A stretch of 64,000 bases of DNA from Parabacteroides sp. AD58 (lineage in GTDB: Bacteria; Bacteroidota; Bacteroidia; Bacteroidales; Tannerellaceae). Positions 25,764 through 36,300 of the stretch are shown here, in pieces (the stretch's first letter is position 1; each line of letters starts with the position of its first letter). The translations under genes and the position numbers were made by a program. Below the pieces are notes generated by a model, which was given only the letters and a program-made list of their open reading frames with translations, was not told the origin of the DNA and ran no database searches. Location: contig NZ_CP146284.1 in the NCBI RefSeq assembly GCF_023744375.2, positions 1,178,001 through 1,242,000 of the forward strand, in the 5' to 3' direction.

Positions 25764-26594
25764 ATGCTAAAAGAATCACAAGTATATAGCTATTGGGACA
25801 TTGTGTACAGCTGTTTCGTGCCGCACGAGATACTGTCGGAATACCGGATGCCCGTCCATGTTCTTATTTACGTCTATTCAGGAGAAATGGAAGTAGACGA
25901 AAACGGACATACACTGAAAGTTGGAGAAGGGAATTACGTCTTCCTCAAACGTGACCATCAAGTAAAACTACTGAAGCATGCCGTGGAAGATGCTCCTTAC
26001 AAAGCCATCAGCATCCGTTTTGAGCGTAATTTCTTGCGTAACTTCTTTGGTACATTGAACAAGAAAGCGCTGCCTAATGATGTGAGACGTATCCGCGAAT
26101 CAGCCTTTCTGCTGCCTCAAACACCAGCATTGCAAAGCTTATTTCTTTCACTCTTTCCATATACCGATGCCCATGTCAAACCGAAAGACGAAATCATTCA
26201 CTTGAAGATGCAAGAGGCTCTTTATTGCCTGCTTGATACAGACGAACGGTTCTACCCTACATTGTTCGACTTCAACGAGTCGTGGAAGATAGACTTGCTG
26301 CCCTTTATGGAAGCAAACTACACAGAGGATATGACACTCGACGAATTTGCCACCTATACGGGGCGCAGCCTCTCTACATTTAAGCGTGACTTCGCCAAGG
26401 TAAGCGATCTTTCGCCTGAAAAATGGCTTATAAAAAAGAGGCTCGACAAGGCATACGAACTGTTATCAAAAGGAAACATCAGGCCTTCCGATGTATATGC
26501 AGCGGTAGGATTCAAGAACCGATCACATTTCTTCAGCGCATTCAAGCGGCAGTTTGGAATATCGCCGGGAGAAATTAGTACAATCTGTTTTTGA
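25764..26594 (+). CDS. AraC-family transcriptional regulator
   Basis: A 276-residue regulator. Residues 1 to about 150 form a cupin-like sensing domain (VLIYVYSGEMEVDENGHTLKVGEGNYVFLKRD). Residues about 175-276 carry the two-HTH AraC domain (LDEFATYTGRSLSTFKRDFAKV and DVYAAVGFKNRSHFFSAFKRQFGISPGE). It lies 87 nt after the aldo-keto reductase gene on the same strand and probably controls that redox operon. The inducer is unknown. Confidence 0.85.
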   Translation: MLKESQVYSYWDIVYSCFVPHEILSEYRMPVHVLIYVYSGEMEVDENGHTLKVGEGNYVFLKRDHQVKLLKHAVEDAPYKAISIRFERNFLRNFFGTLNKKALPNDVRRIRESAFLLPQTPALQSLFLSLFPYTDAHVKPKDEIIHLKMQEALYCLLDTDERFYPTLFDFNESWKIDLLPFMEANYTEDMTLDEFATYTGRSLSTFKRDFAKVSDLSPEKWLIKKRLDKAYELLSKGNIRPSDVYAAVGFKNRSHFFSAFKRQFGISPGEISTICF

Positions 26595-27134
26595 AAGTTT
26601 TAAATGGAATATCCCGCCATAGCACTTTATTTGACCAGTCTTAAAAGAATCTGTATCATTTTCTTTTCGGACTGGTTTAATTTTTTGCCATAGGTTACTA
26701 AAACAAATAAAAAACAATATAATTATTAATTACATCACATTCGTGAATTAATTAAATCACAATTGTAATGCAATCAATTCACCTATATGATTTAATTAAT
26801 TCACTAATATGAATCAATTAATTATGAATAAGAAAATGATTAATTTTTCCTCACCAAATCATCAATTGGCACCGGAACGAGCTTTCTTTTTCAGTCAGAC
26901 AGCACAGAAATCTGTTTTGAATCATGCACTTAGGATACTGATCAAGCCCGACAAATACCTTGACAGCCAATATTAATTATATATATAACAACAAATTACA
27001 GCGAGTGTGCTCAATAACATATTTGTACAAAGTACAATTTGCCAGCATATCTTTTATCTTTGTTAGCATGAATGATGATTTTTGTATAGGCTGACAAACC
27101 TCTGAAAAATCCGTATAAACTTAAATATAATGCT
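26595..27134. other. AT-rich intergenic region upstream of xylB with inverted repeats
   Basis: No gene is supported. The region is very AT-rich and contains a perfect 17-bp inverted repeat (GTGAATTAATTAAATCA at 26743-26759; complement at 26788-26804, 28-nt spacer). The same TTAATTAATT core recurs at about 26813-26823. Nearer to xylB lies TTGTACAAAGTACAA (27023-27037). The first repeat may be a terminator or regulator site for the AraC gene; the second is treated below as the xyl operator. Confidence 0.55.
27023..27062 (+). promoter_or_regulatory. xyl operon operator and -7 box
   Basis: The inverted repeat TTGTACAAAGTACAA (27023-27037) sits about 18 nt upstream of TATCTTTG (27055-27062), a perfect -7 box 73 nt before xylB. 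No TTTG is found at the -33 position, so the palindrome probably binds an activator there. No xylR-like gene is in the window. Confidence 0.5.
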
Positions 27135-28622
27135 ATGTATTTATTAGGATATGATATTGGCAGCTCGTCGGTGAAAGCGAGTTTAATAAATGCCGAAACA
27201 GGGAAATGCGTTGCTTCAGCGTTTTATCCCAAAACAGAAGCAGAAATTATCGCCGTCCGTTCCGGCTGGGCAGAACAAAACCCCGAAAGCTGGTGGGAAT
27301 ACCTCAAACTGGCAACTGCTGCTGTGCTGAATGAATCAAAAATTACGCCGGCCGACATCCGCTCCATTGGCATCTCCTACCAGATGCACGGACTGGTATG
27401 TGTAGATAAAAACCAGCAAGTATTGCGGCCGTCAATTATCTGGTGCGATTCACGGGCCGTTGCCATCGGTCAGAAAGCCTTCCAGGATTTAGGTGAGACC
27501 TATTGTCTGTCTCACCTGCTCAATTCGCCGGGGAATTTCACGGCATCCAAACTGGCCTGGGTAAAACAAAACGAACCTAACTTATTTACTCACATATACA
27601 AAATCATGCTTCCGGGCGACTACATCGCCATGCGGTTAAGCGGTGATATCTGTACAACCATCTCTGGCTTGTCAGAAGGCATGTTCTGGGATTTCCAGAA
27701 CAATGCCCTGGCTGCTGAATTGCTGAATTACTATGGCATAGACCCATCTTTGATAGCCGATGTAAAGCCGACCTTCGGTCTGCAGGGCGAAGTCTCTAGG
27801 ACCGCGGCGGCTGAACTCGGACTGAAAGCCGGCACTCCGATTACGTATAGGGCTGGCGATCAGCCGAACAACGCCTTGTCATTGAATGTATTCAATCCGG
27901 GAGAAATTGCTTCGACCGCAGGAACATCGGGAGTCGTCTACGGAGTTAACGGACAGATCAATTACGATCCGAAATCAAGGGTAAATACATTTGCCCACGT
28001 CAACCATACCGCCGAAAACCCGCGCTTGGGTGTGCTTCTCTGCATCAACGGAACGGGTATTCTGAATTCCTGGATTCGAAAAATGGTTGGAGCCGACGGT
28101 CTTTCCTATACAGCCATGAATGCGCTGGCTGATCAAATACCGGTAGGCAGCGAAGGAGTATGTATCCTGCCTTTCGGCAATGGTTCTGAACGGATGCTCG
28201 AGAATAAAGACACCGGATGTTCGTTACTGAATGTCAACTTCAACCGGCATGACCGGCGCCACTTGATACGCGCAGCCCAGGAAGGCATCGTCTTTTCATT
28301 CAAATACGGCATTGACATCATGGAGAGCATGGGCATACCTGTTAAGAAAATTCATGCGGGCCACGCGAATATGTTCCTGAGTCCCGTCTTCCGGGATACA
28401 TTAGCCGGAGTTACAGGCGCCACCATCGAGCTTTTTGATACCGACGGTGCTGCCGGAGCAGCCCGTGGAAGCGGTTTGGGTGCCGGTATCTACCACAGCA
28501 CCGAAGAGGCTTTTTCAAACCTTGAACGCATCGCAGTTATCGAGCCCGACGCATCAAAGGCAGACGCTTATCAGGAGGCTTATGCACACTGGAAGCAAGA
28601 ACTGGATGCCCGCGTCAAATAA
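27135..28622 (+). CDS. xylB: Xylulokinase (FGGY family)
   Basis: A 495-residue kinase that phosphorylates D-xylulose, the product of xylose isomerase. The N-terminal ATPase lobe begins LGYDIGSSSVKASLI. SYQMHGLVCVD and PSIIWCDSRA are substrate-side motifs. The C-terminal lobe has the glycine-rich AGTSGVVYG and GAAGAARGSGLGAGIY. It is first of xylB-xylA-xylE, with 45 nt to xylA. Context makes xylulose the substrate rather than another FGGY sugar. Confidence 0.92.
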   Translation: MYLLGYDIGSSSVKASLINAETGKCVASAFYPKTEAEIIAVRSGWAEQNPESWWEYLKLATAAVLNESKITPADIRSIGISYQMHGLVCVDKNQQVLRPSIIWCDSRAVAIGQKAFQDLGETYCLSHLLNSPGNFTASKLAWVKQNEPNLFTHIYKIMLPGDYIAMRLSGDICTTISGLSEGMFWDFQNNALAAELLNYYGIDPSLIADVKPTFGLQGEVSRTAAAELGLKAGTPITYRAGDQPNNALSLNVFNPGEIASTAGTSGVVYGVNGQINYDPKSRVNTFAHVNHTAENPRLGVLLCINGTGILNSWIRKMVGADGLSYTAMNALADQIPVGSEGVCILPFGNGSERMLENKDTGCSLLNVNFNRHDRRHLIRAAQEGIVFSFKYGIDIMESMGIPVKKIHAGHANMFLSPVFRDTLAGVTGATIELFDTDGAAGAARGSGLGAGIYHSTEEAFSNLERIAVIEPDASKADAYQEAYAHWKQELDARVK

Positions 28623-28667
28623 ACAGGAATCAATTATTTAAACACAATCATAAAAACATTTTATATC

Positions 28668-29984
28668 ATGGAAACAAAAGAATATTTTCCTGGCATAGGA
28701 AAAATCAAATTTGAAGGTAAAGACAGTAAGAACCCAATGGCATTCCGCTACTATGATGCTGATAAAGTCATCATGGGCAAGAAGATGAAAGACTGGTTGA
28801 AATTCTCGATGGCCTGGTGGCATACACTCTGTGCAGAAGGAAGCGACCAGTTTGGTGGCGGCACCAAGAAATTCCCTTGGAAAGGTAATCCCGACAAATT
28901 GCAGGCTGCCAAAGAAAAGATGGATGCCGGATTCGAATTCATGCAGAAAATAGGTATCGAATATTATTGCTTCCACGACGTAGATTTATGTGACGAAGCC
29001 GATACCATCGAAGAATATGAAGCTAATCTGAAGGAAATCGTCGCATATGCCAAACAGAAACAGGCTGAAACAGGTATCAAACTGTTGTGGGGCACAGCCA
29101 ATGTATTCGGTCATGCCCGCTATATGAACGGAGCAGCTACGAATCCTGACTTCAATGTCGTTGCCCGTGCAGCTGTTCAGATCAAGAATGCCATGGATGC
29201 TACCATTGAATTAGGTGGAACGAACTATGTATTCTGGGGCGGCCGTGAAGGATATTCTTCCCTCCTGAATACGGATCAGAAACGCGAAAAGGAACATCTG
29301 GCTCAGATGCTGACCATGGCCCGCGACTATGCCCGTGCCAAAGGTTTCACCGGCACATTCCTGGTTGAACCAAAGCCCATGGAACCGACGAAGCATCAGT
29401 ACGACGTCGATACAGAAACCGTTATCGGCTTTCTGAAAGCACACAATCTGGATAAAGACTTCAAGGTAAATATCGAAGTGAACCATGCTACTTTGGCGGG
29501 TCATACTTTCGAACACGAACTGGCAGTTGCCGTTGATAATGGCATGTTAGGTTCTATTGATGCCAACCGTGGTGATTATCAGAATGGCTGGGATACCGAC
29601 CAGTTCCCGATCGACAACTTCGAATTGATCCAGGCCATGATGCAGATCATCCGCAACGGCGGACTGGGTAACGGCGGTACCAACTTCGATGCCAAGACTC
29701 GCCGTAACTCAACAGATCTGGAAGATATCTTCATCGCTCATATTGCCGGCATGGATGCCATGGCACGCGCTTTGGAAAATGCAGCCCGTCTGTTGGAAGA
29801 ATCACCTTACAAACAGATGCTGGCCGACCGGTATGCTTCATTCGACAGCGGCAAAGGCAAAGAATTTGAAGAAGGCAAGATGACCTTGGAAGAACTGGTA
29901 GATTATGCCAAGACTCAAGGCGAACCGAAGCAGATCAGCGGTAAGCAGGAATTGTATGAAGCAATCGTCAATATGTATTGCTGA
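28668..29984 (+). CDS. xylA: Xylose isomerase
   Basis: A 438-residue class II xylose isomerase that converts D-xylose to D-xylulose with divalent metal. Visible are [12 protein letters not shown] with catalytic His and Asp, the [23 protein letters not shown] block, and the metal ligands in [16 protein letters not shown] and [38 protein letters not shown] follows. Length matches the family. It overlaps the xylE start by one base (TGATG), giving translational coupling. Confidence 0.96.
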   Translation: METKEYFPGIGKIKFEGKDSKNPMAFRYYDADKVIMGKKMKDWLKFSMAWWHTLCAEGSDQFGGGTKKFPWKGNPDKLQAAKEKMDAGFEFMQKIGIEYYCFHDVDLCDEADTIEEYEANLKEIVAYAKQKQAETGIKLLWGTANVFGHARYMNGAATNPDFNVVARAAVQIKNAMDATIELGGTNYVFWGGREGYSSLLNTDQKREKEHLAQMLTMARDYARAKGFTGTFLVEPKPMEPTKHQYDVDTETVIGFLKAHNLDKDFKVNIEVNHATLAGHTFEHELAVAVDNGMLGSIDANRGDYQNGWDTDQFPIDNFELIQAMMQIIRNGGLGNGGTNFDAKTRRNSTDLEDIFIAHIAGMDAMARALENAARLLEESPYKQMLADRYASFDSGKGKEFEEGKMTLEELVDYAKTQGEPKQISGKQELYEAIVNMYC

Positions 29985-31441
29985 TGACTGCGCATTCAAC
30001 TACAGAAGGAAACAAACTGTATCTGTACTCCATTACACTGGTCGCCGTCATCGGCGGCCTGTTGTTTGGATATGATACAGCCGTTATATCCGGAGCCGAA
30101 AAAGGACTGGAAGGTTTCTTCCTGACCGCAACCGATTTCCACTACGACAAAGTAATGCACGGCATTACTTCATCGAGCGCCCTGATCGGATGCGTAATCG
30201 GTGGAGCCATTTCCGGTTACTTTGCCACCTGGTTAGGACGACGGAACTCGTTGCGTGTGGCAGCCGTCCTGTTTTTCCTTTCGGCTTTAGGTTCCTATTA
30301 TCCGGAATTCCCGTTTCTGGAATATGGGAAAGCCAACATGAATTTGCTGTTAGCCTTCAATTTCTATCGTATCATCGGCGGTATTGGTGTCGGTCTGGCA
30401 TCGGCCATCTGCCCGATGTATATTGCAGAGATTGCCCCTTCTGAAATACGAGGAACACTCGTCTCCTGCAACCAGTTTGCCATTATCTTCGGTATGCTGG
30501 TTGTCTACTTTGTGAATTACCTGATTTTAGGAGATCACACCAACCCGATTGTTCTGAAAGATGCGGCCACAGGACTTTATTCATTAAGCCCGGAATCGGA
30601 TATGTGGACCGTTCAGCAGGGCTGGCGCTATATGTTCGGTTCGGAAGCCATTCCGGCAGCCGTCTTCGGCTTATTGCTCTTTACGGTTCCGAAGACACCG
30701 CGCTACCTGGTTATGACCGGACAACACCAGACAGCACTGTCTATTCTTGAACGGATCAACGGAGTCAATAAAGCAAGAGAAATCCTGACCGAGATCAAGG
30801 CTACAGCCACAGAAAAGACTGAGAAGCTGTTTACCTACGGATTTGCCGTTATCTTCATCGGTATCATGCTTTCTGTGTTCCAGCAGGCAATTGGTATCAA
30901 TGCCGTTCTATACTATGCCCCGCGTATCTTTGAAAGCGCCGGAGCTGAAGGTGGAGGCATGATGCAGACAGTCATCATGGGAATTGTCAACATCATCTTT
31001 ACCGTCGTAGCGATTGTTACCGTCGACCGCTTCGGACGCAAGCCGCTGCTGATCATCGGTTCCATCGGCATGGCCGTCGGAGCCTTCCTGGTTGCCATCT
31101 GCGATAACTGGGGAATCAAAGGAATCATTCCAGTCTTGTCGATCATCGTCTATGCGGCCTTCTTCATGATGTCGTGGGGGCCGATCTGCTGGGTGCTGAT
31201 AGCCGAGATTTTCCCCAATACGATTCGTGGCCAGGCTGTAGCAATTGCCGTTGCCTTCCAATGGGTCTTCAATTATCTGGTATCGTCGACCTTCCCGGCA
31301 TTGTATGATTTTAGTCCGATGTTTGCATACAGCCTCTACGGCATTGTCTGCGTCATCGCTGCCCTGTTTGTCTGGCGTTGTGTTCCGGAAACCAAAGGCA
31401 AGACATTGGAAGAAATGAATGCGCTCTGGAAGAAAAAATAA
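29984..31441 (+). CDS. xylE: D-xylose:H+ symporter (MFS sugar porter)
   Basis: A 485-residue inner-membrane protein with 12 hydrophobic segments and the sugar-porter signatures GGLLFGYDTAVISGAE, GYFATWLGRRNSLR, RIIGGIGVGLASAICPMYIAEIAP and PETKGKTLEEM. These are shared by XylE and GLUT-type carriers. The ATG at 29984 overlaps the xylA stop; an upstream TTG at 29978 is less likely. Operon context assigns xylose as the substrate. A terminator hairpin follows at 31461. Confidence 0.9.
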   Translation: MTAHSTTEGNKLYLYSITLVAVIGGLLFGYDTAVISGAEKGLEGFFLTATDFHYDKVMHGITSSSALIGCVIGGAISGYFATWLGRRNSLRVAAVLFFLSALGSYYPEFPFLEYGKANMNLLLAFNFYRIIGGIGVGLASAICPMYIAEIAPSEIRGTLVSCNQFAIIFGMLVVYFVNYLILGDHTNPIVLKDAATGLYSLSPESDMWTVQQGWRYMFGSEAIPAAVFGLLLFTVPKTPRYLVMTGQHQTALSILERINGVNKAREILTEIKATATEKTEKLFTYGFAVIFIGIMLSVFQQAIGINAVLYYAPRIFESAGAEGGGMMQTVIMGIVNIIFTVVAIVTVDRFGRKPLLIIGSIGMAVGAFLVAICDNWGIKGIIPVLSIIVYAAFFMMSWGPICWVLIAEIFPNTIRGQAVAIAVAFQWVFNYLVSSTFPALYDFSPMFAYSLYGIVCVIAALFVWRCVPETKGKTLEEMNALWKKK

Positions 31442-31460
31442 GGACATATAAGTAAAGTTT

Positions 31461-31505
31461 CAAAGTAGAGTTTCTGCCCCGAGTGGAAACCCTACTTTGT
31501 TATTT
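31461..31505 (+). terminator. xyl operon terminator
   Basis: CAAAGTAG(A)GTTTC pairs with GAAAC(C)CTACTTTG around an 11-nt loop, followed by a T-rich run. Confidence 0.8.
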
Positions 31506-31640
31506 TTTATACTCACCACAATACCAAAAGAGAGAATCCGGACAATCAGTTTCATAGATATTTTTTCCTAATTAGTCGATTTTTCTTGTAAACTTCAAAA
31601 ATCTTACCTTATTTTGAATGAATGATTTAATAGAGTAAGT

Positions 31641-33278
31641 ATGAAACAGACTATCGTGTTTTTCTTCCTCCTTCTTTTTACCTTGAGTTGCCAGGAAGAA
31701 ATCGAACCTAATTTTTCTTTTACCAACGAACAGGAAGAGATTACTTTGGAAGGAGATGCCAACTCCGAAACCACTTTCAGCTTTTCAAGTAGCCGGGAAT
31801 GGGAAGCAACAACTACCAGCAACTGGCTGAGCATCTCTCCCTCTTCAGGTGAAGCCGGTTCCCAGCGGATCACGCTGACAGCAACAAGCGAAAATGCGAC
31901 AGGCACAACACGAAGTGCTACCGTGCTGCTGACTTCTTTAACACTGACACATGAAATCACTGTCAAGCAATCGGCCAGCGATTTTGTGGCACTCGAACAA
32001 GAAACGTATCAAATTCCGGCAGCCGGTGATATAGTAAATATTCAGTTTTTGACCAATGTAGAGGATGACGAACTGAGTATTTATGGAACTGCAGCCGACT
32101 GGCTGGTACAAGATACAAGAACTCGTTCCACCAATTCATATATCATCAGTCTGCGCGCTTTGCCCAACACAGAAAAAAGTTCCCGAACAGCCTATGTGCT
32201 CTTCTATAAAGAAGCCGATGGAAAACAGACATTATTGAACACCGTCACCATTGTACAGAAAGGTACGTCTTCGGGTACATCTACTGATTATTCGGCAGAC
32301 AAGCAAGTACGCATCTTGCAACAGGCAACTTTGGGAAAAGGGCTGCCCATCGTCATTATGGGAGACGGATTTATCGATACAGAAATTGCTGACGGCACGT
32401 ACGACCAAGTCATGGACAAAGCCATGGAGAATCTATTCACCGAAGAACCGCTCAAGTCATTACGTGATTACTTCAATGTCTATGCCATTACGGCTGTATC
32501 CAAGAATAATAATTTCGGCAACGGATTCGAAACAGCCTTCAGCTGTGAATTAGAAGGTGGTACAAGCACCGGAATCTCTGGCGACGACGAGGCTGTTATG
32601 GAATATGCCGGAAGCATTGATGGGGTTGATCTGGAAGAGACACTGGCTGTTGTCATCCTTAATTCATCCGATTACGCAGGTACCACCTACTTTGGTTACA
32701 GCAATAATTCAAATGCTATTGAATTTGCTGTCGCCTATTGCCCGGTCATCGATAATCTGGAAAGTGAAAGCTTCCGTCAAGTACTGGTACACGAAGCAGT
32801 GGGGCACGGATTTACGAAACTGGAAGATGAATACAGCTATGAGGAAAACGGCAGTATTCCGGCCTCAGAAATCAAAAAAGTGCAAGAGCTGCAAGCCTTG
32901 AACTGGGCACTGAATGTCGATTTTACGACGGATGAAAATGAAGTGCTGTGGAGTGATTTCCTGCACGACAGCCGTTATGCCTCTGAAGGAATTGGCATTT
33001 ACGAAGGTGCCTGTACGTACATTTCCGGTGTATATCGTCCGACTTACGAAAGTATGATGAACAGCAATGTCAATGGGTTCAACGCGCCTTCCCGGAAAGC
33101 AATGTATGATATGGTCATGAAGCGGGCCATGCAGCAGGAACCGACATACGAGGATTTTGTAGCATTCGATCTGCCCATACAGGCTCAAGCGAAGTATACC
33201 ACGCGTGCCTCGTCGGCCATGACCCGTCCGTTGCCACGTCCGCGATTCGTCAACAAACAGCTTTCTACTAAGGAATAA
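31641..33278 (+). CDS. M64-family metallopeptidase lipoprotein with BACON domain
   Basis: A 545-residue lipoprotein (lipobox ending TLSC). A BACON-like domain is at about 25-115 (NWLSISPSSGEAGSQRITLTA). The peptidase domain follows from about 200 and includes VIMGDGFIDTE. Zinc site HEAVGH has His384, Glu385 and His388, followed by GFTKLEDEY, the hallmark of IgA peptidase M64. Family members in gut Bacteroides cleave host or microbial glycoproteins; the target here is not predictable. It stands alone between the xyl operon and the activase. Confidence 0.88.
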   Translation: MKQTIVFFFLLLFTLSCQEEIEPNFSFTNEQEEITLEGDANSETTFSFSSSREWEATTTSNWLSISPSSGEAGSQRITLTATSENATGTTRSATVLLTSLTLTHEITVKQSASDFVALEQETYQIPAAGDIVNIQFLTNVEDDELSIYGTAADWLVQDTRTRSTNSYIISLRALPNTEKSSRTAYVLFYKEADGKQTLLNTVTIVQKGTSSGTSTDYSADKQVRILQQATLGKGLPIVIMGDGFIDTEIADGTYDQVMDKAMENLFTEEPLKSLRDYFNVYAITAVSKNNNFGNGFETAFSCELEGGTSTGISGDDEAVMEYAGSIDGVDLEETLAVVILNSSDYAGTTYFGYSNNSNAIEFAVAYCPVIDNLESESFRQVLVHEAVGHGFTKLEDEYSYEENGSIPASEIKKVQELQALNWALNVDFTTDENEVLWSDFLHDSRYASEGIGIYEGACTYISGVYRPTYESMMNSNVNGFNAPSRKAMYDMVMKRAMQQEPTYEDFVAFDLPIQAQAKYTTRASSAMTRPLPRPRFVNKQLSTKE

Positions 33279-33327
33279 ATTATGTTAATTGTTTTTTATC
33301 CGTAATCTTCAGATCAAACATGTTCTC

Positions 33328-33335
33328 TACTTTTG
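33328..33335 (+). promoter_or_regulatory. -7 box of the activase gene
   Basis: TACTTTTG fits TAnnTTTG, 30 nt before the start at 33366; no TTTG at -33 is evident. Confidence 0.35.
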
Positions 33336-33365
33336 CATCGTGCAAGAGTGTAAAGACGTAAAAAC

Positions 33366-36300
33366 ATGTTCAAGATAGGAATTGATGTAGGATCGACAAC
33401 CGTCAAGGTGGTCGTATTGGATGAACAAGGTAACAGTTTGTTTTCAAGATATAAAAGGCACCATGCGAAGGCTGGCGAAGTAGTAGCCAGCCTGCTGAAA
33501 GAGCTTTTGGAAGAAAAAGGTGATGCCGACGTCAGCGTCTGTATCACCGGTTCTGTAGGAATGGGAATGTCGGAACGGTATTCACTTCCGTTTATTCAGG
33601 AAGTCGTGGCAGCAACCCGCGCTATTCAGAAGGACTATCCACAGGTGGCTTCTATGATTGATATCGGTGGAGAAGACGCCAAAATCGTATTCTTTGAAAA
33701 AGGAGAAGCGGCCGACTTGCGTATGAACGGAAACTGTGCCGGCGGTACAGGTGCTTTCATCGACCAGATGGCCGTTATTTTAGGAACAGATGTGGATGAA
33801 CTGAACCGGATGGCTCTGAAAGCCCAACGGATTTATCCGATCGCTTCTCGCTGCGGCGTATTCTGTAAAACAGATATCCAGAATCTGATTGCCAAGAATG
33901 TAAGCCGGGAAGACATTGCCGCTTCTATTTTCCATGCCGTTGCTGTGCAGACCGTGGTCACACTGGCGCACGGCTGGGACATCAAGCCGCCAGTTCTCTT
34001 CTGTGGCGGACCGCTGACATTCATCCCGGCTCTTCGCAAGGCTTTTGTGGAGTATCTTCATTTACAGGAGAATGATCTGATATTGCCTGCCAACGGCACA
34101 CTCCTGCCGGCTACCGGAGCTGCTCTGTCAAGAACAGAGAAAGACCCGACCTGCCGGTTGTCTGACTTAATTACCCGACTGACAACAGAAACAAATACGA
34201 CGTATCATTCGTATGGATTGCAACCTATTTTCAGCAGTGCTGCTGATTATGAGAACTGGGAAAAACGGATTTCGAGCCATCAGCTCCAGAAGTCAGTTTT
34301 CAAACCGGGGAAACAGGATGTTTTTATTGGTATCGACTCGGGTTCAACTACAACCAAGATTGTAGCCATCGATCCGGATAACCGCATCCTTTTCACTTTC
34401 TATAAACCCAACGGAGGACATGCAATTGAAACCGTAGCGGAAGGTCTGAACCAGCTCAAGGAACAGTGCCGTCAGTCTCAAACCATCCTGAACATCCAGG
34501 GCAGCTGCTCAACCGGTTATGGCGAAGACCTGATCAAGGCAGCATTCCAGCTGGATGGAGGCATCGTAGAGACCATGGCTCACTACATGGCGGCTCATTA
34601 TCTCGACAAAGATGTTTCTTTTATTCTCGATATCGGCGGACAAGATATGAAAGCCATCTTCGTAGAGGAAGGCATCATCAACCGGATTGAAATCAATGAA
34701 GCCTGCTCGTCGGGCTGCGGTTCTTTTATTGAGACCTTTGCCAACACATTGGGCTATACGGCCCGCGATTTTGCACAGGCGGCCTGCCGTTCTACTCAGC
34801 CCTGCAACTTGGGCTCGCGCTGTACCGTCTTTATGAATTCGAAGGTGAAACAAGTGCTGCGTGAAGGAGCAACAGTAGATGATATTGCAGCCGGACTGGC
34901 TTATTCGGTCGTGAAGAACTGCCTGTATAAGGTATTGAAGCTGAAGGATGTATCCGAACTGGGCCGTCACATTGTTGTACAGGGTGGAACCATGCGGAAT
35001 GATGCGGTGGTACGTGCTCTCGAACAACTGACGGGCGCCGAAGTGACCCGATGTGACCTGCCTGAACTGATGGGAGCTTTTGGGTGTGCGCTGTATGCCC
35101 AGAAATATCATCATACCGATATCTCTTTAGACAATATCTTGTCGCAGGCCGAATATACGACACACGAACTGCACTGCAAAGGTTGTAACAACCAGTGCCA
35201 GGTGTTCCGCTACCGGTTTGCCAACGGACAGAGTTATTACTCGGGTAACCGATGCGAAAAGGTGTTTACCAATGGTGCCAAAGAACAGCCCGGCGAAAAT
35301 GCCTACCGGTTTAAGAACGAACTCCTCTTCGGCCGGGCACAGACGCAAGTGGAACATCCGCTGCTGACACTCGGTATTCCGCGGAGTCTGAATATGTATG
35401 AGAATTTCCCGTTCTGGCATACCTTATTCACCGCCTGCGGTATTCAGGTTCAGCTTTCCGCCGAATCTGATTATGCGGCCTACGAACGGAATGCCCGTAT
35501 GGTCATGTCGGATAATATCTGCTTCCCTGCCAAACTGGTACATGCCCATGTACAGAACCTGATTGAACAGAAAGTAGATCGGATCTTCCTGCCTTTCGTC
35601 ATCTTCGAACGCAAAGGAGATGAACAAAACAGCTATAACTGCCCGGTTGTAACCGGTTACTCGGAAGTGGTGAAAAGCGTACAGGCTGAAGGAATCCCAA
35701 TCGACTCGCCGGCTATCTCATTCAAGAACCGGAAATTACTTTATAAACAATGCAGCAAATACCTCACCAAATTGGGTGTGGATGAAAATACAATCAAGGC
35801 AGCTTTCGAGAAAGCTACCCGCGAACAGGAATCATTCGGTCACACCCTGGCCGAACATAACCGGCAATTGCTGGAACAGACACGCAAGAAAGGGCGCTGG
35901 GCTGTCTTGCTGGCCGGTCGCCCTTATCATACGGATATGCTCATCCAGCACAAAATCTCGGAGATCCTGGCTGAAATGGGAATCGATGTCATCACCGACG
36001 ATGTGGTGCGCGAACAGACTCAACCGCTTGAAGACGATGTCCATTTCCTGGCACAATGGTCGTATCCGAACCGGATTCTGAAAGCAGCCCAATGGAGCAT
36101 CGAACAGGGACAGGATGTGCAGTTCATCGAAATGACGTCGTTCGGCTGCGGTCCTGATGCCTTTCTGGTAGATGAAGTGCGCGATGTCCTCATCCGCAAC
36201 GGCAAGACATTTACGCTGCTCAAACTCGATGATATCAACAACATCGGCTCCATGAAACTGCGTGTCCGCTCACTGATTGAAAGCATGAAACTGTTCCACG

